DNA of 64,000 nt. It comes from Hyphomicrobiales bacterium. Lineage in GTDB: Bacteria > Pseudomonadota > Alphaproteobacteria > Rhizobiales > Rhizobiaceae. The stretch lies in contig UCFC01000004.1 in NCBI GenBank assembly GCA_900471515.1, positions 186,001 to 250,000 on the forward strand. Direction: 5' to 3'. This document shows positions 1 to 8,726 of the stretch, piece after piece. Position 1 is the stretch's first letter. Every line of letters begins with the position of its first letter. A program made the translations under genes and the position numbers. The notes under the pieces were generated by a model. It saw nothing but the letters and a program-made list of their open reading frames with translations. It had not been told where the DNA came from and did no database searches.

Positions 1-876
1 GACACCAAGCTTGCCGGCAATCCGCTGGCCGTGATCTTTGATGGCGAAGGGCTCGAGGACGAGGCGATGCAGGCGATTGCCCGCGAAACCAACCTCTCCG
101 AGACGGTTTTCGTGCAGCCCGCCGACAATCCCGCCTATACGGCGCGCATCCGTATCTTCACCCCCGGCCGGGAGCTGCCCTTTGCCGGGCATCCGACCGT
201 CGGCACGGCGATCGCCCTGGCGGAGCGGGCGCACGGGGCCGCGCGGCTCGATCTCGTTTCGGTGCTGGAGGAAAATGTCGGGCCGGTGCGCTGCGCCGTC
301 AGGCTGCGCGAAGGCGAGGCGAGCTTTGCCGAATTCGACCTGCCGCGCAAATCCCAGCAGATATCGCTGCCGCTCGACAAGGCCGGCATCGCCGACGCGC
401 TTTCCCTGAAGACGACCGAGATCGGCTTCGAGAATCATGTGCCGTCGATCTGGAGCGCCGGCGTGCCCTTCCTGATGGTGCCGGTCCACGACGTCGGCGC
501 GGCCGAGCGGCTGGAGTTCGACCCGCAGCTCTGGGAGAAGACGGTGCCCTTCGTGGACGGCGCGCTCGCCTCGGCCTATATCTACTGCCGCGGCGGCGTG
601 AACCATGTCGCAAAGTTCCACGCGCGCATGTTTGCAAGCGGCATGGGCATTTCCGAGGACCCGGCCACCGGTTCGGCCGCCGCTGCCCTGTCGGGCGCGA
701 TCAACCATTTCGACCGGCTGACGGACGGGCATCATCCCGTGCTCATCGAACAGGGCGTGGAGATGGGCCGCCCGTCCTTCATCCACCTGCATATGGACAT
801 CGAAGGCGGGGCCATTTCGAACGCCCGGATCGGCGGTCAGGCGGTGCGGATTGCGAGCGGCACGCTCGACCTTTGA
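1..876 (+). CDS. PhzF family isomerase/epimerase (5' end outside window)
   Basis: The reading frame is open from base 1, so the first few residues (about 10-15 by comparison with the family) lie upstream of the window. The visible 291 residues begin with the AGNPLAV motif, followed by SETVFV (the Glu of this motif is the proposed acid/base of PhzF), FAGHPTVGTA and, near the C-terminus, EDPATGSAAAAL; these are the diagnostic PhzF-fold motifs. PhzF itself isomerises a phenazine precursor, but most members in genomes without phenazine genes have unknown substrates, and there are no phenazine genes here. Cytoplasmic, no signal peptide visible. The stop is followed by an ordinary intergenic stretch and tRNA-Lys. 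Substrate not assignable. Confidence 0.9.
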   Translation, partial: DTKLAGNPLAVIFDGEGLEDEAMQAIARETNLSETVFVQPADNPAYTARIRIFTPGRELPFAGHPTVGTAIALAERAHGAARLDLVSVLEENVGPVRCAVRLREGEASFAEFDLPRKSQQISLPLDKAGIADALSLKTTEIGFENHVPSIWSAGVPFLMVPVHDVGAAERLEFDPQLWEKTVPFVDGALASAYIYCRGGVNHVAKFHARMFASGMGISEDPATGSAAAALSGAINHFDRLTDGHHPVLIEQGVEMGRPSFIHLHMDIEGGAISNARIGGQAVRIASGTLDL

Positions 877-1003
877 TTTCATTGGATTTCCAGCGCCTGA
901 CAAAAAAACTTCGCAATTAACCAAAGAAATTTCGAGAGGGCGCTAGACAAGCCGGACGATCCTATTTATATGCCCCGTCACACCGCGCAGCCAAGCTCGG
1001 TAC

Positions 1004-1079
<76 letters not shown>

Positions 1080-1416
1080 CTTCTCCTTTCCAGACGAGAT
1101 GAAGGCGATATTCGCCACCGGATTGCCGGTCGCGATCCGCGATATGCCATCGAAATTCAAGTCGCCGGGTTATCGCCCGGCAGATCGTTCGAATCTGCAG
1201 GTGGCGCGGGAGAAAGCGCTCCGCTCGCCACGCCCGCGAAAGAATTCGCATCAAGGCACTCCCTGGAATGGCCGGGTGAACATCGGCCGCAGCCGGCATC
1301 CATCTGTTTTTCCCGAGGTTGTTGCAGGGGGGCTCTTTGCTTCGCGGCAGAGAGAGCAAACCAACGTTTAATTGCTGCTTCGGCAGGATTTCCGTAGTTT
1401 AATCCGCAGAACATCG
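1080..1416. other. intergenic region without a supported gene
   Basis: Between tRNA-Lys and the isochorismatase-fold gene I find only open frames without ribosome-binding sites or recognisable protein features. The right-hand part (about 1366-1480) is clearly more AT-rich than its surroundings and probably holds the promoter of the gene at 1499. Confidence 0.5.
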
Positions 1417-1437
1417 ATGTATAAATCAATTATACAT
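1417..1437. promoter_or_regulatory. perfect 8-bp inverted repeat, candidate operator
   Basis: ATGTATAA and TTATACAT are separated by 5 bp, forming a perfect dyad in an AT-rich stretch about 60 bp upstream of the start at 1499. Position and symmetry suit a dimeric repressor site. No regulator gene is adjacent, so the binding protein is unknown. Confidence 0.45.
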
Positions 1438-1498
1438 TGGGTTTTGCTGTTTTTATTATTTCAATACTCGGATTCCAACCTCAATGGGAAGCGAAAAA

Positions 1499-2296
1499 AT
1501 GTTAAATGTTCGGATGAGCAACTTGACGTCGGCTATTCTACTTTCGAGCCTGATGGCTTTCATGGCCCCCGGCACCCCCTCGAATGCACAGCCCGCCGTC
1601 GATCCGTACATGGACCCGGCCAAGCCGGCACTCACCAAGGGCAACATGAAACTGGACGTTTCAAAAGCTGCGCTCGTGGTCATCGATCCCCAGAACGACT
1701 TCATGAGCCCGAAGGGGCTTGCCTGGCCGGTCGTGGGCGAAAGCGTAACGGAGCATCAGGTTGTTCCGCATCTCGGCCAGCTTTTTGCCGCGGCGAAGCG
1801 GGCAGGGATGGTCGTCGCCATTTCGCCCCACCACTATTACAAGTGGGACCATACCTGGAAGGTGCAGGGTCCTCTTGAGATTTTCCAGCACGATGTCGGT
1901 ATCTTCGACCGGGAAGGGCCTTACACGCTGGACGGATTCGAGGGGTCGGGCGCGGATTTCCTGCCGGATTTCAAGACGTATATCGAGGACGGCAAGACAA
2001 TCATCGCCTCGCCGCACAAGCTTTACGGTCCGCAGGTGAACGATCTTTCGTTCCAGCTCCGCAAGCAGGGCGTGACGCAGATCATTCTCGCGGGAATGCT
2101 GGCGAACATGTGTGTCGAATCCCATCTGCGCGAATTCCTCGAAGAGGGATTTGAAGTCGCGGTCGTGCGGGATGCGGTCGCCGCTCCCAAATTGCCCGAG
2201 GGCGACGGGTATCAGGCGGCACTGATCAATTTCCGCTACATGGCGAACGGGCTCTGGACCACCGACGATGCAGTCAGGATGATGCTGACGCATTAG
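1499..2296 (+). CDS. secreted isochorismatase-fold cysteine hydrolase
   Basis: A 265-residue protein of the isochorismatase/nicotinamidase hydrolase fold. The N-terminus (about residues 8-30) is a hydrophobic signal peptide ending near PSNAQ, so export to the periplasm is likely, unlike the usual cytosolic members. The catalytic triad is visible: Asp67 in DPQNDF, Lys174 in SPHKLYG and nucleophile Cys205 in LANMCVESH. I chose the ATG at 1499 over that at 1484 because GGGAAG at 1486-1491 is at a good distance from the former. Single gene, preceded by a dyad operator-like site and followed by a hairpin terminator, so monocistronic. The substrate (an amide or isochorismate-like vinyl ether) cannot be read from the sequence. 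Confidence 0.88.
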   Translation: MLNVRMSNLTSAILLSSLMAFMAPGTPSNAQPAVDPYMDPAKPALTKGNMKLDVSKAALVVIDPQNDFMSPKGLAWPVVGESVTEHQVVPHLGQLFAAAKRAGMVVAISPHHYYKWDHTWKVQGPLEIFQHDVGIFDREGPYTLDGFEGSGADFLPDFKTYIEDGKTIIASPHKLYGPQVNDLSFQLRKQGVTQIILAGMLANMCVESHLREFLEEGFEVAVVRDAVAAPKLPEGDGYQAALINFRYMANGLWTTDDAVRMMLTH

Positions 2297-2317
2297 GCAG
2301 CGCGCGGACAAGAAAGG

Positions 2318-2343
2318 GAGGGCGGCCCCGTGGCCGCCCTCTT
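2318..2343 (+). terminator. hairpin terminator after isochorismatase-fold gene
   Basis: A perfect 10-bp GC-rich stem (2318-2327 with 2332-2341) and 4-base loop lie 21 bases after the stop codon. The downstream T run is short, so it is a good hairpin but a weak intrinsic terminator by U-tract. Confidence 0.6.
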
Positions 2344-2483
2344 GCTGTTGCGCATCACGATGCCATTCCCGGAGGAGGCAATTTCTGCCCTTGTGCGAAA
2401 TTGCCCGCGGTATTTAACTCTTGAACCGGCAAAGCCGTTGCCGCGGTATCCGGTGCCGCCGGCGAGCGCAGGAGGACATGCCG

Positions 2484-3149
2484 ATGAGCGACAATCAACA
2501 GGATCGTGCCGCCTTGGTCGGGGAGAGCAGGCTGGATGACAAGGTGCTCGATGTGCTCGGCGCCTATCACCGGCGGATGGACGAGGAGCGCCGGGCGCCG
2601 CGCCAGGAGGCGCCGGGCGGGCGCGACGGCGGGCAGGACCAGCGGATGCGGGCAGTGGGGCCGCAGACGGGGCGCTTTCTCAATATTCTCGTGCGCAGCC
2701 TGACGGCGCCGACGATTCTCGAACTCGGCACGTCCTTCGGCTATTCCGGCATCTGGCTTGCGGAGGCGGCGCGCGCCACCGGCGGCAAACTCATCACCAT
2801 GGAAGTGCATGGCTATAAATCCGCCTATGCGCAGGCCATGGCGGAAAAGGCCGGGCTTGCCGAACATATCGATTTCCGGGTGGGTGACGCGGTCGCCATG
2901 ATCCGCGAATTGCGGGGCAAGGTGGATTTCGTGCTCGTCGATCTCTGGAAGGATCTCTACCTGCCGTGCCTCGAAGCCTTCTATCCGAAGCTCAATGCCG
3001 GCGCGATCGTCGTTGCCGACAACATGATCTATCCCGCCACCGAGGACGTGAAGATCTATGCCCGGGCGATCCGCGCCAAAGCGGGAATATCGAGCGTGCT
3101 CCTGCCGGTCGGTTCGGGGCTGGAGGTCAGCCGGTACGAGCCGGAGTGA
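2484..3149 (+). CDS. O-methyltransferase family 3 (COG4122-like), SAM-dependent
   Basis: A 221-residue cytosolic protein. The SAM-binding core is recognisable: ILELGTSFGYSGIWLAEA (motif I), followed by ITMEVHG, DFVLVDLWKDLY (metal/substrate loop with acidic residues) and the ADNM motif typical of metal-dependent O-methyltransferases (catechol OMT-like family). ATG 2484 is preferred over ATG 2478 because GGAGG at 2471-2475 is 8 bases from 2484 and only 2 from 2478. The acceptor substrate is unknown. It is convergent with the membrane methyltransferase at 3166-3855, with only 16 bases between the stops. Confidence 0.85.
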   Translation: MSDNQQDRAALVGESRLDDKVLDVLGAYHRRMDEERRAPRQEAPGGRDGGQDQRMRAVGPQTGRFLNILVRSLTAPTILELGTSFGYSGIWLAEAARATGGKLITMEVHGYKSAYAQAMAEKAGLAEHIDFRVGDAVAMIRELRGKVDFVLVDLWKDLYLPCLEAFYPKLNAGAIVVADNMIYPATEDVKIYARAIRAKAGISSVLLPVGSGLEVSRYEPE

Positions 3150-3165
3150 AAATCCAAGGCGGAGT

Positions 3166-3855
3166 TCACCATAGGCCCGCAAACAGCCGGTATCTCACCT
3201 TGCGGCAATAATCCTCGTAGCCCGGCAGGTCCCGGCGCAGGTGGCGCTCCTCGTCGATAAGGCGAAGGATCAGGCCGAGGAAGATCAGCGGCACGACGAT
3301 CAGCCCCCACAGGGAGGAGAGCGCCAGCGGAATGCCTGAGGCGAGCGGCAGGACGGCGGCATACATGGGGTGGCGCACGAGGGCATAGGGGCCGGTTGAG
3401 ACGACATGCTGGTCCGGCGCGACTTCGATGGTGGCGGAGGCGAAGCTGTTTTCCTTCAGGACGAAGAAGACGAAGAGGAAGCCTGCCGAAATCAGCAGGT
3501 TGCCGAGGACGATTGCCCAGACCGGAACGGCCGACCAGCCGAAGCGGTAATCGAGCGCCGAGAGGATGACGAGCGCGATCATCACCACGCTGGTGAAAAG
3601 CTGGATGCGCTTCTGCAGCGGCTCCGTTTCGGCGGACGGGCCGGCGCGCATGCGCTTTTCCAGAAGCGCGGGGTCGCGATGGTAGAAATAGACCGAGGTG
3701 CCGGCCGACCAGGCGGCGAAGGTCGCCAGGAACAGCCAGCCCTGCCAATAGGCAAGCGTGCCCGCCGCCAGGAAGACCATGACGGCGAGGGCGGCGAGGA
3801 ACTTGGCGTTGGCTTCGGCGGCCCTGCGGCCGAGATCGGGTGCTTTATCCTGCAT
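3166..3855 (-). CDS. integral membrane isoprenylcysteine carboxyl methyltransferase-like protein
   Basis: A 229-residue protein with about five hydrophobic segments. Near the C-terminus it carries GPYALVRHPMYAA followed by RLIDEERHL and PGYEDYCRKVRYR, the SAM-binding signature shared by ICMT/PEMT-type membrane methyltransferases. Bacterial members methylate lipids or small molecules rather than prenylated proteins; the substrate here is unknown. The ATG at 3855 is chosen because a GGAGG-type site (GGGAGGC on the minus strand) sits immediately upstream; an upstream ATG at 3888 lacks one. Divergently transcribed from the glycosyltransferase at 4040. Confidence 0.85.
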   Translation of the reverse strand: MQDKAPDLGRRAAEANAKFLAALAVMVFLAAGTLAYWQGWLFLATFAAWSAGTSVYFYHRDPALLEKRMRAGPSAETEPLQKRIQLFTSVVMIALVILSALDYRFGWSAVPVWAIVLGNLLISAGFLFVFFVLKENSFASATIEVAPDQHVVSTGPYALVRHPMYAAVLPLASGIPLALSSLWGLIVVPLIFLGLILRLIDEERHLRRDLPGYEDYCRKVRYRLFAGLW

Positions 3856-4039
3856 GACGCCTCCCTGCGGCCATGCCCCGCAATCCATTTTGCGGCCGGG
3901 CCTTTAGAATATGCAAAGCAAGGCCATGATATCAAACCCCTTGCCGGCGGCGCAGGTTCCGGCCCTTCGGGGGCGAGGGGCTCTGTCCCAAGTGCCTTCC
4001 GGCAGTTGGTCATGCCGGCCTGGGGCGGCGAGGAGCTTG

Positions 4040-5125
4040 ATGGATATGGGCAAATCCTTTGGTGGCGTCGATGTGCAGACGAAGCTTTCCATCGTCGCGC
4101 CCTGCTACAACGAAGCCGAGGGGCTGGACGAATTCTGCCGGCGGGCGAGGGCGGCGGCCGAGGCCGTTGCCGGCCAGTCCTTCGAGATCATTCTTGTCGA
4201 CGACGGCTCCAGCGACGATACGTGGGGCGTGATATCGCGGCTTGCGGCCGCCATCCCGCAGGTGCTCGGCGTCAAGCTTCTGCGCAATCACGGCCACCAG
4301 CTTGCGGCCACCTCCGGCCTTGCCGTGGCGCGCGGCGAGCGCGTGCTGCTCATCGATGCCGATCTGCAGGACCCGCCGGAACTGCTTGCCGAGATGATGG
4401 CGATCATGGACCGGGGCGCCGATGTCGTTTACGGGCAGCGCAGCGAGCGCAAGGGCGAGACGAGGTTCAAGCTCATCACCGCCTCGGTCTTCTACCGGCT
4501 GCTGACGCGGCTTACCTCCATCTCGATCCCGCAGGATACCGGCGATTTCCGGCTGATGAAGGCGCGCATCGTGCATATCCTGCTCAACATGCCGGAGCGG
4601 CATCGCTTCATCCGCGGCATGGTAAGCTGGATCGGCGGCAGGCAGGTGGCGCTGCGGTATACGCGCGATGCCCGTTATGCCGGTTCGACGAAATATCCGC
4701 TGAAGAAGATGATCCGCTTCGCGATCGACGCGATCACCAGTTTCTCGATCATTCCGCTGCGGGTGAGCGCATGGATGGGGCTGATTGCCGCCGTCTTTGC
4801 GGTGGGGCTTTTGATCTACACGCTGGTGCAATGGTTCGAGGGCAACGTCATCACCGGCTGGTCGAGCATCATGGCCGCCATTTCGGCGCTGAGCGCCATC
4901 CAGCTGATCGCGCTCGGCACGCTTGGCGAATATGTCGGCCGGCTGGTGCAGGAGCACAAGCGCCGGCCGATGTTCATGATCGACTGCGTGGTGCAGGGCG
5001 AGGTCATGTCCGAATTGCCCGACGATTTTTCCGAACTCGATACGGCCAGCCGCCGATCGGAACTCGGCAAGCTTTCGGCCGCAGGCCTCGGCGCGCAGCC
5101 GGCCGGGACCGTCGCCGGCCGCTGA
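4040..5125 (+). CDS. family 2 glycosyltransferase, polyprenyl-phosphate sugar transferase type (GtrB/ArnC-like)
   Basis: A 361-residue protein. The GT-A domain has VAPCYNEAEGL at the N-terminus, the nucleotide-binding ILVDDGSSDDT, LLRNHGHQLA, and LIDADLQDPPE (DxD-like metal site); GDFRLM and STKYPLKKM follow. Two C-terminal hydrophobic segments (about residues 240-310) anchor it in the membrane. This layout is that of enzymes that load a sugar onto undecaprenyl phosphate (GtrB, ArnC, DPM1-like). AGGAG at 4031-4035 is only 4 bases from ATG 4040; ATG 4046 is the alternative start. No flippase or second transferase is adjacent, so the glycan modified is unknown. Confidence 0.85.
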   Translation: MDMGKSFGGVDVQTKLSIVAPCYNEAEGLDEFCRRARAAAEAVAGQSFEIILVDDGSSDDTWGVISRLAAAIPQVLGVKLLRNHGHQLAATSGLAVARGERVLLIDADLQDPPELLAEMMAIMDRGADVVYGQRSERKGETRFKLITASVFYRLLTRLTSISIPQDTGDFRLMKARIVHILLNMPERHRFIRGMVSWIGGRQVALRYTRDARYAGSTKYPLKKMIRFAIDAITSFSIIPLRVSAWMGLIAAVFAVGLLIYTLVQWFEGNVITGWSSIMAAISALSAIQLIALGTLGEYVGRLVQEHKRRPMFMIDCVVQGEVMSELPDDFSELDTASRRSELGKLSAAGLGAQPAGTVAGR

Positions 5126-5290
5126 GCGCGGATTGTTGCCGAACATGTTGACAAAAAAATCCGCTGCGGCGGCATTTGACCTTTCCGATCCGGGCCAAGG
5201 GGCGTATGCAGGTTGCATATCCCTCCGCGCGGCTTGCCTGTCGGTCTTCCCGCCTTTTTCCGCGCACCCGAAATTCGCATTGGCAGATCG

Positions 5291-6736
5291 ATGACGGCAG
5301 TTCAGACGAGTGAGAAGGCAGACGAGGCGGCAGGCGCCCGCCAGGCGAAGATCGTGGCACTCGTCGTTGCCGTTTCCTTCTTCATGCAGATCCTCGACGG
5401 TACGATCGTCACCACGTCGCTGCCGCAGATGGCGGCAAGTTTCGGCGTGCAGCCGGTCGCCATGAGCATCGGCATCACCGTCTACATGCTCACCATGTCG
5501 GCCTTCATTCCGCTTTCGGGCTGGCTTGGCGACCGGTTCGGGGCGCGGCGCGTCTTTCTCCTGTCCATCGCCGTGTTTACCGGCGCCTCGCTGTTTTGCG
5601 GCCTGTCGGGAAGCCTTGCCGAATTCGTGATCGCGCGCGCGGTGCAGGGTATCGGCAGCGCGCTGATGACGCCGGTCGGGCGCATCATCGTCTTGAAGAA
5701 CGCCCGCAAGTCCGAACTGGTGCAGGCGATCGCGCTGATCACCTGGCCGGCGCTGACCGCACCCGTCGTCGGCCCCGTGCTCGGCAGCTTCATCACCACC
5801 TATGCCAGCTGGCACTGGAATTTCCTCATCAATATCCCGATCGGCATGATCGGCATCGCGCTGGTGCTGCGTTTCGTGCCGGAGCAGCGCGAGGAGCGCG
5901 TCGGGCCGCTCGACGTCAGGGGCTTTTTCCTGAGCGCGGCGGGCCTGACCTTCCTGCTTGCCGGGCTCGAACTGTCCGTCAAGTGGCAGGGCGGTTTTCT
6001 GCCGCTCGTTGCGCTGCTTGCCGCCGGCATCGCGTTTTCGGTCATGGCGACGCGGCACTTCCTGCGGGTCGATAATCCGCTGCTCGATCTCTCCGCCTTC
6101 AAGGTGCAGACCTTCTCGATGACGACGCTTTCGGCGGGCACGGCCTGCCGGGTGGCCATCAATGCCACGCCCTTCCTGCTGCCGCTGCTCTTCCAGCTGG
6201 GGTTCGGCCTGAGTTCGATTGCCGCCGGCACCTATCTGCTGGTCTATTTCCTCGGCAATCTCGGCATGAAAGTCGTGACGACGCCGCTGCTCAAGGTGTT
6301 CGGCTTCCGCAACGTGCTCTTCTTCAACGGCGTCATCGCTGCCGGCTCGATCGTCGCCTGCGGTTTCGTGACGCCGGAAACGCCTGAAATGCTGATATCG
6401 GCGCTGCTCCTGGTTGCCGGGCTTTCGCGCTCGATGGAATTCACGGCGCTGAACACGCTGTCCTTTGCCGATATCGGCCCGGCGCAAAGAAGTTCTGCCT
6501 CGACGCTGTCGAGCATGCTGCAGCAGATTTCCATGCTGCTTGGCGTTGCCGTTGCCGCGGCCGTGCTCAACATCTCCTCCGGGCTCCGGGGAGCGGCCGA
6601 TCCGGTGCTTGCCGATTTCCGCTGGGCCTTTTTCGTGGTCGGCATGATCGGCTTTTTGTCCTGCCTGCGCTTCCTGCAGCTTTCAGCCGATGCGGGTGCC
6701 GAAGTTTCCCACCACCGCCGCTTTCAAAAAAGCTGA
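5291..6736 (+). CDS. DHA2 (EmrB/QacA) family MFS drug-efflux transporter
   Basis: A 481-residue membrane protein with about 14 hydrophobic segments. It has the family signature LDGTIVTTSLPQMA in the first helix and motif A GWLGDRFGARRV after the second helix. These are proton-drug antiporters exporting lipophilic compounds. The ATG at 5291 begins the conserved part (MTAVQTSEKADEAAG); the frame stays open upstream but with no better start. No EmrA-type adaptor or regulator gene adjoins it, so it probably acts alone in the inner membrane. Confidence 0.88.
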   Translation: MTAVQTSEKADEAAGARQAKIVALVVAVSFFMQILDGTIVTTSLPQMAASFGVQPVAMSIGITVYMLTMSAFIPLSGWLGDRFGARRVFLLSIAVFTGASLFCGLSGSLAEFVIARAVQGIGSALMTPVGRIIVLKNARKSELVQAIALITWPALTAPVVGPVLGSFITTYASWHWNFLINIPIGMIGIALVLRFVPEQREERVGPLDVRGFFLSAAGLTFLLAGLELSVKWQGGFLPLVALLAAGIAFSVMATRHFLRVDNPLLDLSAFKVQTFSMTTLSAGTACRVAINATPFLLPLLFQLGFGLSSIAAGTYLLVYFLGNLGMKVVTTPLLKVFGFRNVLFFNGVIAAGSIVACGFVTPETPEMLISALLLVAGLSRSMEFTALNTLSFADIGPAQRSSASTLSSMLQQISMLLGVAVAAAVLNISSGLRGAADPVLADFRWAFFVVGMIGFLSCLRFLQLSADAGAEVSHHRRFQKS

Positions 6737-7005
6737 CCCGCCGCGGAACCATTTGCCCCAGCCGGCGTTAATGGCCTGGTTTTCAGTATGTGCCTGGCAA
6801 TTTTCAGGGGGCTTCCGGCCGCGGCCGGGCAGGGATCGACATTATCGATGGCATTTTCCTTCGATCCGCCTGGCATCAGGCGTCATATCATACCAAAGGC
6901 TATGGGCTGTTTACGCGCGCCGGCCGATGCAATACGACAGTCTCGTGCAGAAAGACTCGGCGGCCTCACAGCCGATATCGCTGCGGGAAAACGCCCGGAG
7001 GCAGA

Positions 7006-8061
7006 ATGAGCGAGTCCAACGGCGATACGGGCGAACCGATCCGTATCCTCTATATCGACGACGACGAAGCGCTGGCTCTGCTGATGCAGAAGAATCTCGG
7101 CCGCCGCGGCTTTGCGCTCGAATGGGCAAGCGACGGCGAGAGCGGCCTTGCGCGGCTTGCCGAAGGCGGCATCGAGGCCATCGTTCTCGACCACTTCCTG
7201 AAGGCCGAAACCGGGCTCGATATCCTGCCGCGCATCACGGCGATGGCGGATCACCCGCCCGTCATCTATGCCACCGGTTCCGGCGATACGAGCATTGCGG
7301 TGGCCGCCCTGAAGGCGGGGGCGGACGATTATGTGCTGAAGGGCATTTCGCCCGATTATTTCGATCTTCTGGCCGCGGCCCTCGAACAGGGGCTGGAGCG
7401 GGCACGCTTCCGCCGCGATACGGCGCAGGCGCAGGAGGTGATCCGCCAGCAGCGCGACCATGCCGAAATGCTGCTGGCCGAAGTCAATCACCGCATCGCC
7501 AACAGCCTCGGCCTCGTCGGCGCGCTGATCCGCATGCAGTCGTCGATGACCAGGGACCAGGTGGCGATCGACGCGCTGCAGGAAACGCAGATGCGCATCA
7601 ACGCCATCGCCAGTGTCCACCGACGCCTCTACACCAACCGGCAGGTCGGCACGGTACAGGTGGACGAATATCTGAGCAGCCTGCTGACCGAGCTCGAAGC
7701 CTCGATGCGCGACGAGAAGCGGCCGCATCGCGTGGTGCTGACCGCCCATCCGGTCAATCTTTCGACCGACAAGGTCATCACGCTCGGCCTGATCGTCAGC
7801 GAACTCGTCACCAACGCCTTCAAATATGCCTATCCGGACGGCAGTCCGGGCGAGATCAACGTCGTCGTCGAGCAGGACGGCGAGCTGCTGCGGGTTGTCG
7901 TGGAAGATGCCGGCGGCGGTTTCGACCCCTCGGGTCCGGCCAAGGGGACCGGTCTCGGCACGAAAATATTGAACGCCATGGCCGCCAGCCTGAAGGCCGA
8001 GCTTGCCTACGACCGGCAGCATGCCGGCACGAGGGCCATTCTCGTCTTTTCCGCCAACTGA
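7006..8061 (+). CDS. response regulator / HisKA_2-type histidine kinase hybrid
   Basis: A 351-residue cytosolic protein. An N-terminal receiver (about residues 8-130) contains YIDDDEA, the phosphoacceptor Asp in IVLDHFLK and the conserved Lys in YVLKG. Then comes a HisKA_2/HWE-like phosphotransfer helix with HRIANSLGLVGALIRMQ (His about residue 163) and a C-terminal ATPase (SELVTNAFKYAYPDG N-box, DAGGGFD, GTGLGTKI). No membrane segments or sensor domain. Kinases with an N-terminal receiver of this sort in alphaproteobacteria often act in branched phosphorelays such as the general stress response. GGAGG at 6997-7001 supports ATG 7006. DUF924 starts 15-18 bases downstream, probably co-transcribed. 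Confidence 0.88.
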   Translation: MSESNGDTGEPIRILYIDDDEALALLMQKNLGRRGFALEWASDGESGLARLAEGGIEAIVLDHFLKAETGLDILPRITAMADHPPVIYATGSGDTSIAVAALKAGADDYVLKGISPDYFDLLAAALEQGLERARFRRDTAQAQEVIRQQRDHAEMLLAEVNHRIANSLGLVGALIRMQSSMTRDQVAIDALQETQMRINAIASVHRRLYTNRQVGTVQVDEYLSSLLTELEASMRDEKRPHRVVLTAHPVNLSTDKVITLGLIVSELVTNAFKYAYPDGSPGEINVVVEQDGELLRVVVEDAGGGFDPSGPAKGTGLGTKILNAMAASLKAELAYDRQHAGTRAILVFSAN

Positions 8062-8078
8062 GCTGCCGGGGAGGGATG

Positions 8079-8636
8079 ATGAACACGGATATCGTCTGCA
8101 CGCCCAGCGAAGTCCATGACTTCTGGTTCGTCCGCTGCAGCCGCAAGGACTGGTTCAGCTCGAATGCGGAACTGGACGCGGAAATCCGGACGCGGTTTGC
8201 CGCAACCCATCTTGCGCTTGCCCGCAACGTGCCCGGGGAATGGCGTGCGAGCCCCGAAAGCCGGCTTGCCGCGGTGATCGTGCTCGACCAGTTTGCGCGC
8301 AATATCTACCGCGCGACGCCGCTTGCCTTTGCGACCGACGGCCTGGCGCTGCGCGAGGCGAAGATGGCGCTTGCCGCCGGTGCCGATCAGGCCGTCGAGC
8401 CTATCCGGCGCACCTTCTTCTACATGCCGTTCGAGCATGCGGAAGACCTTGCCGAGCAGGACCGGTCGGTGGCGCTCTTTACCGCGCTCGGCGACGAGGA
8501 GTTCCACGATTATGCGCTTCGCCACCGCCAGGTGATCGCCACATACGCGCGCTTTCCGCATCGCAACGCCATTATCGGGCGGGAGTCGAGCGAGGCCGAA
8601 CGCGCCTATCTGGCGCTTCCCGGCGCCGGTTTCTGA
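8079..8636 (+). CDS. DUF924 family protein
   Basis: A 185-residue protein recognisable by FWF near the N-terminus, LAAVIVLDQFARNIYR, the segment around FFYMPFEHAEDLAEQ and the C-terminal RFPHRNAIIGRES, which together define DUF924. The family is all-helical and thought to have a TPR-like fold; its biochemical role is unknown. Two consecutive ATG codons (8076, 8079) follow GGGGAGGG at 8068-8075; spacing favours 8079. It lies directly behind the kinase gene and likely shares its transcript. Confidence 0.85.
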   Translation: MNTDIVCTPSEVHDFWFVRCSRKDWFSSNAELDAEIRTRFAATHLALARNVPGEWRASPESRLAAVIVLDQFARNIYRATPLAFATDGLALREAKMALAAGADQAVEPIRRTFFYMPFEHAEDLAEQDRSVALFTALGDEEFHDYALRHRQVIATYARFPHRNAIIGRESSEAERAYLALPGAGF

Positions 8637-8726
8637 GGCTGCGGCGAGATATTCCGCCTTTCTGTCGCCTTTCTTTCCTATAAGAAGCGGTCCATTACCT
8701 CTGAGACGAATCCACGCGGGGATCTC

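Noticed and set aside
4010..6487. 825-codon open frame on the minus strand
   Set aside because: It runs antisense to both the glycosyltransferase and the MFS gene, with the low-complexity composition expected for a shadow.
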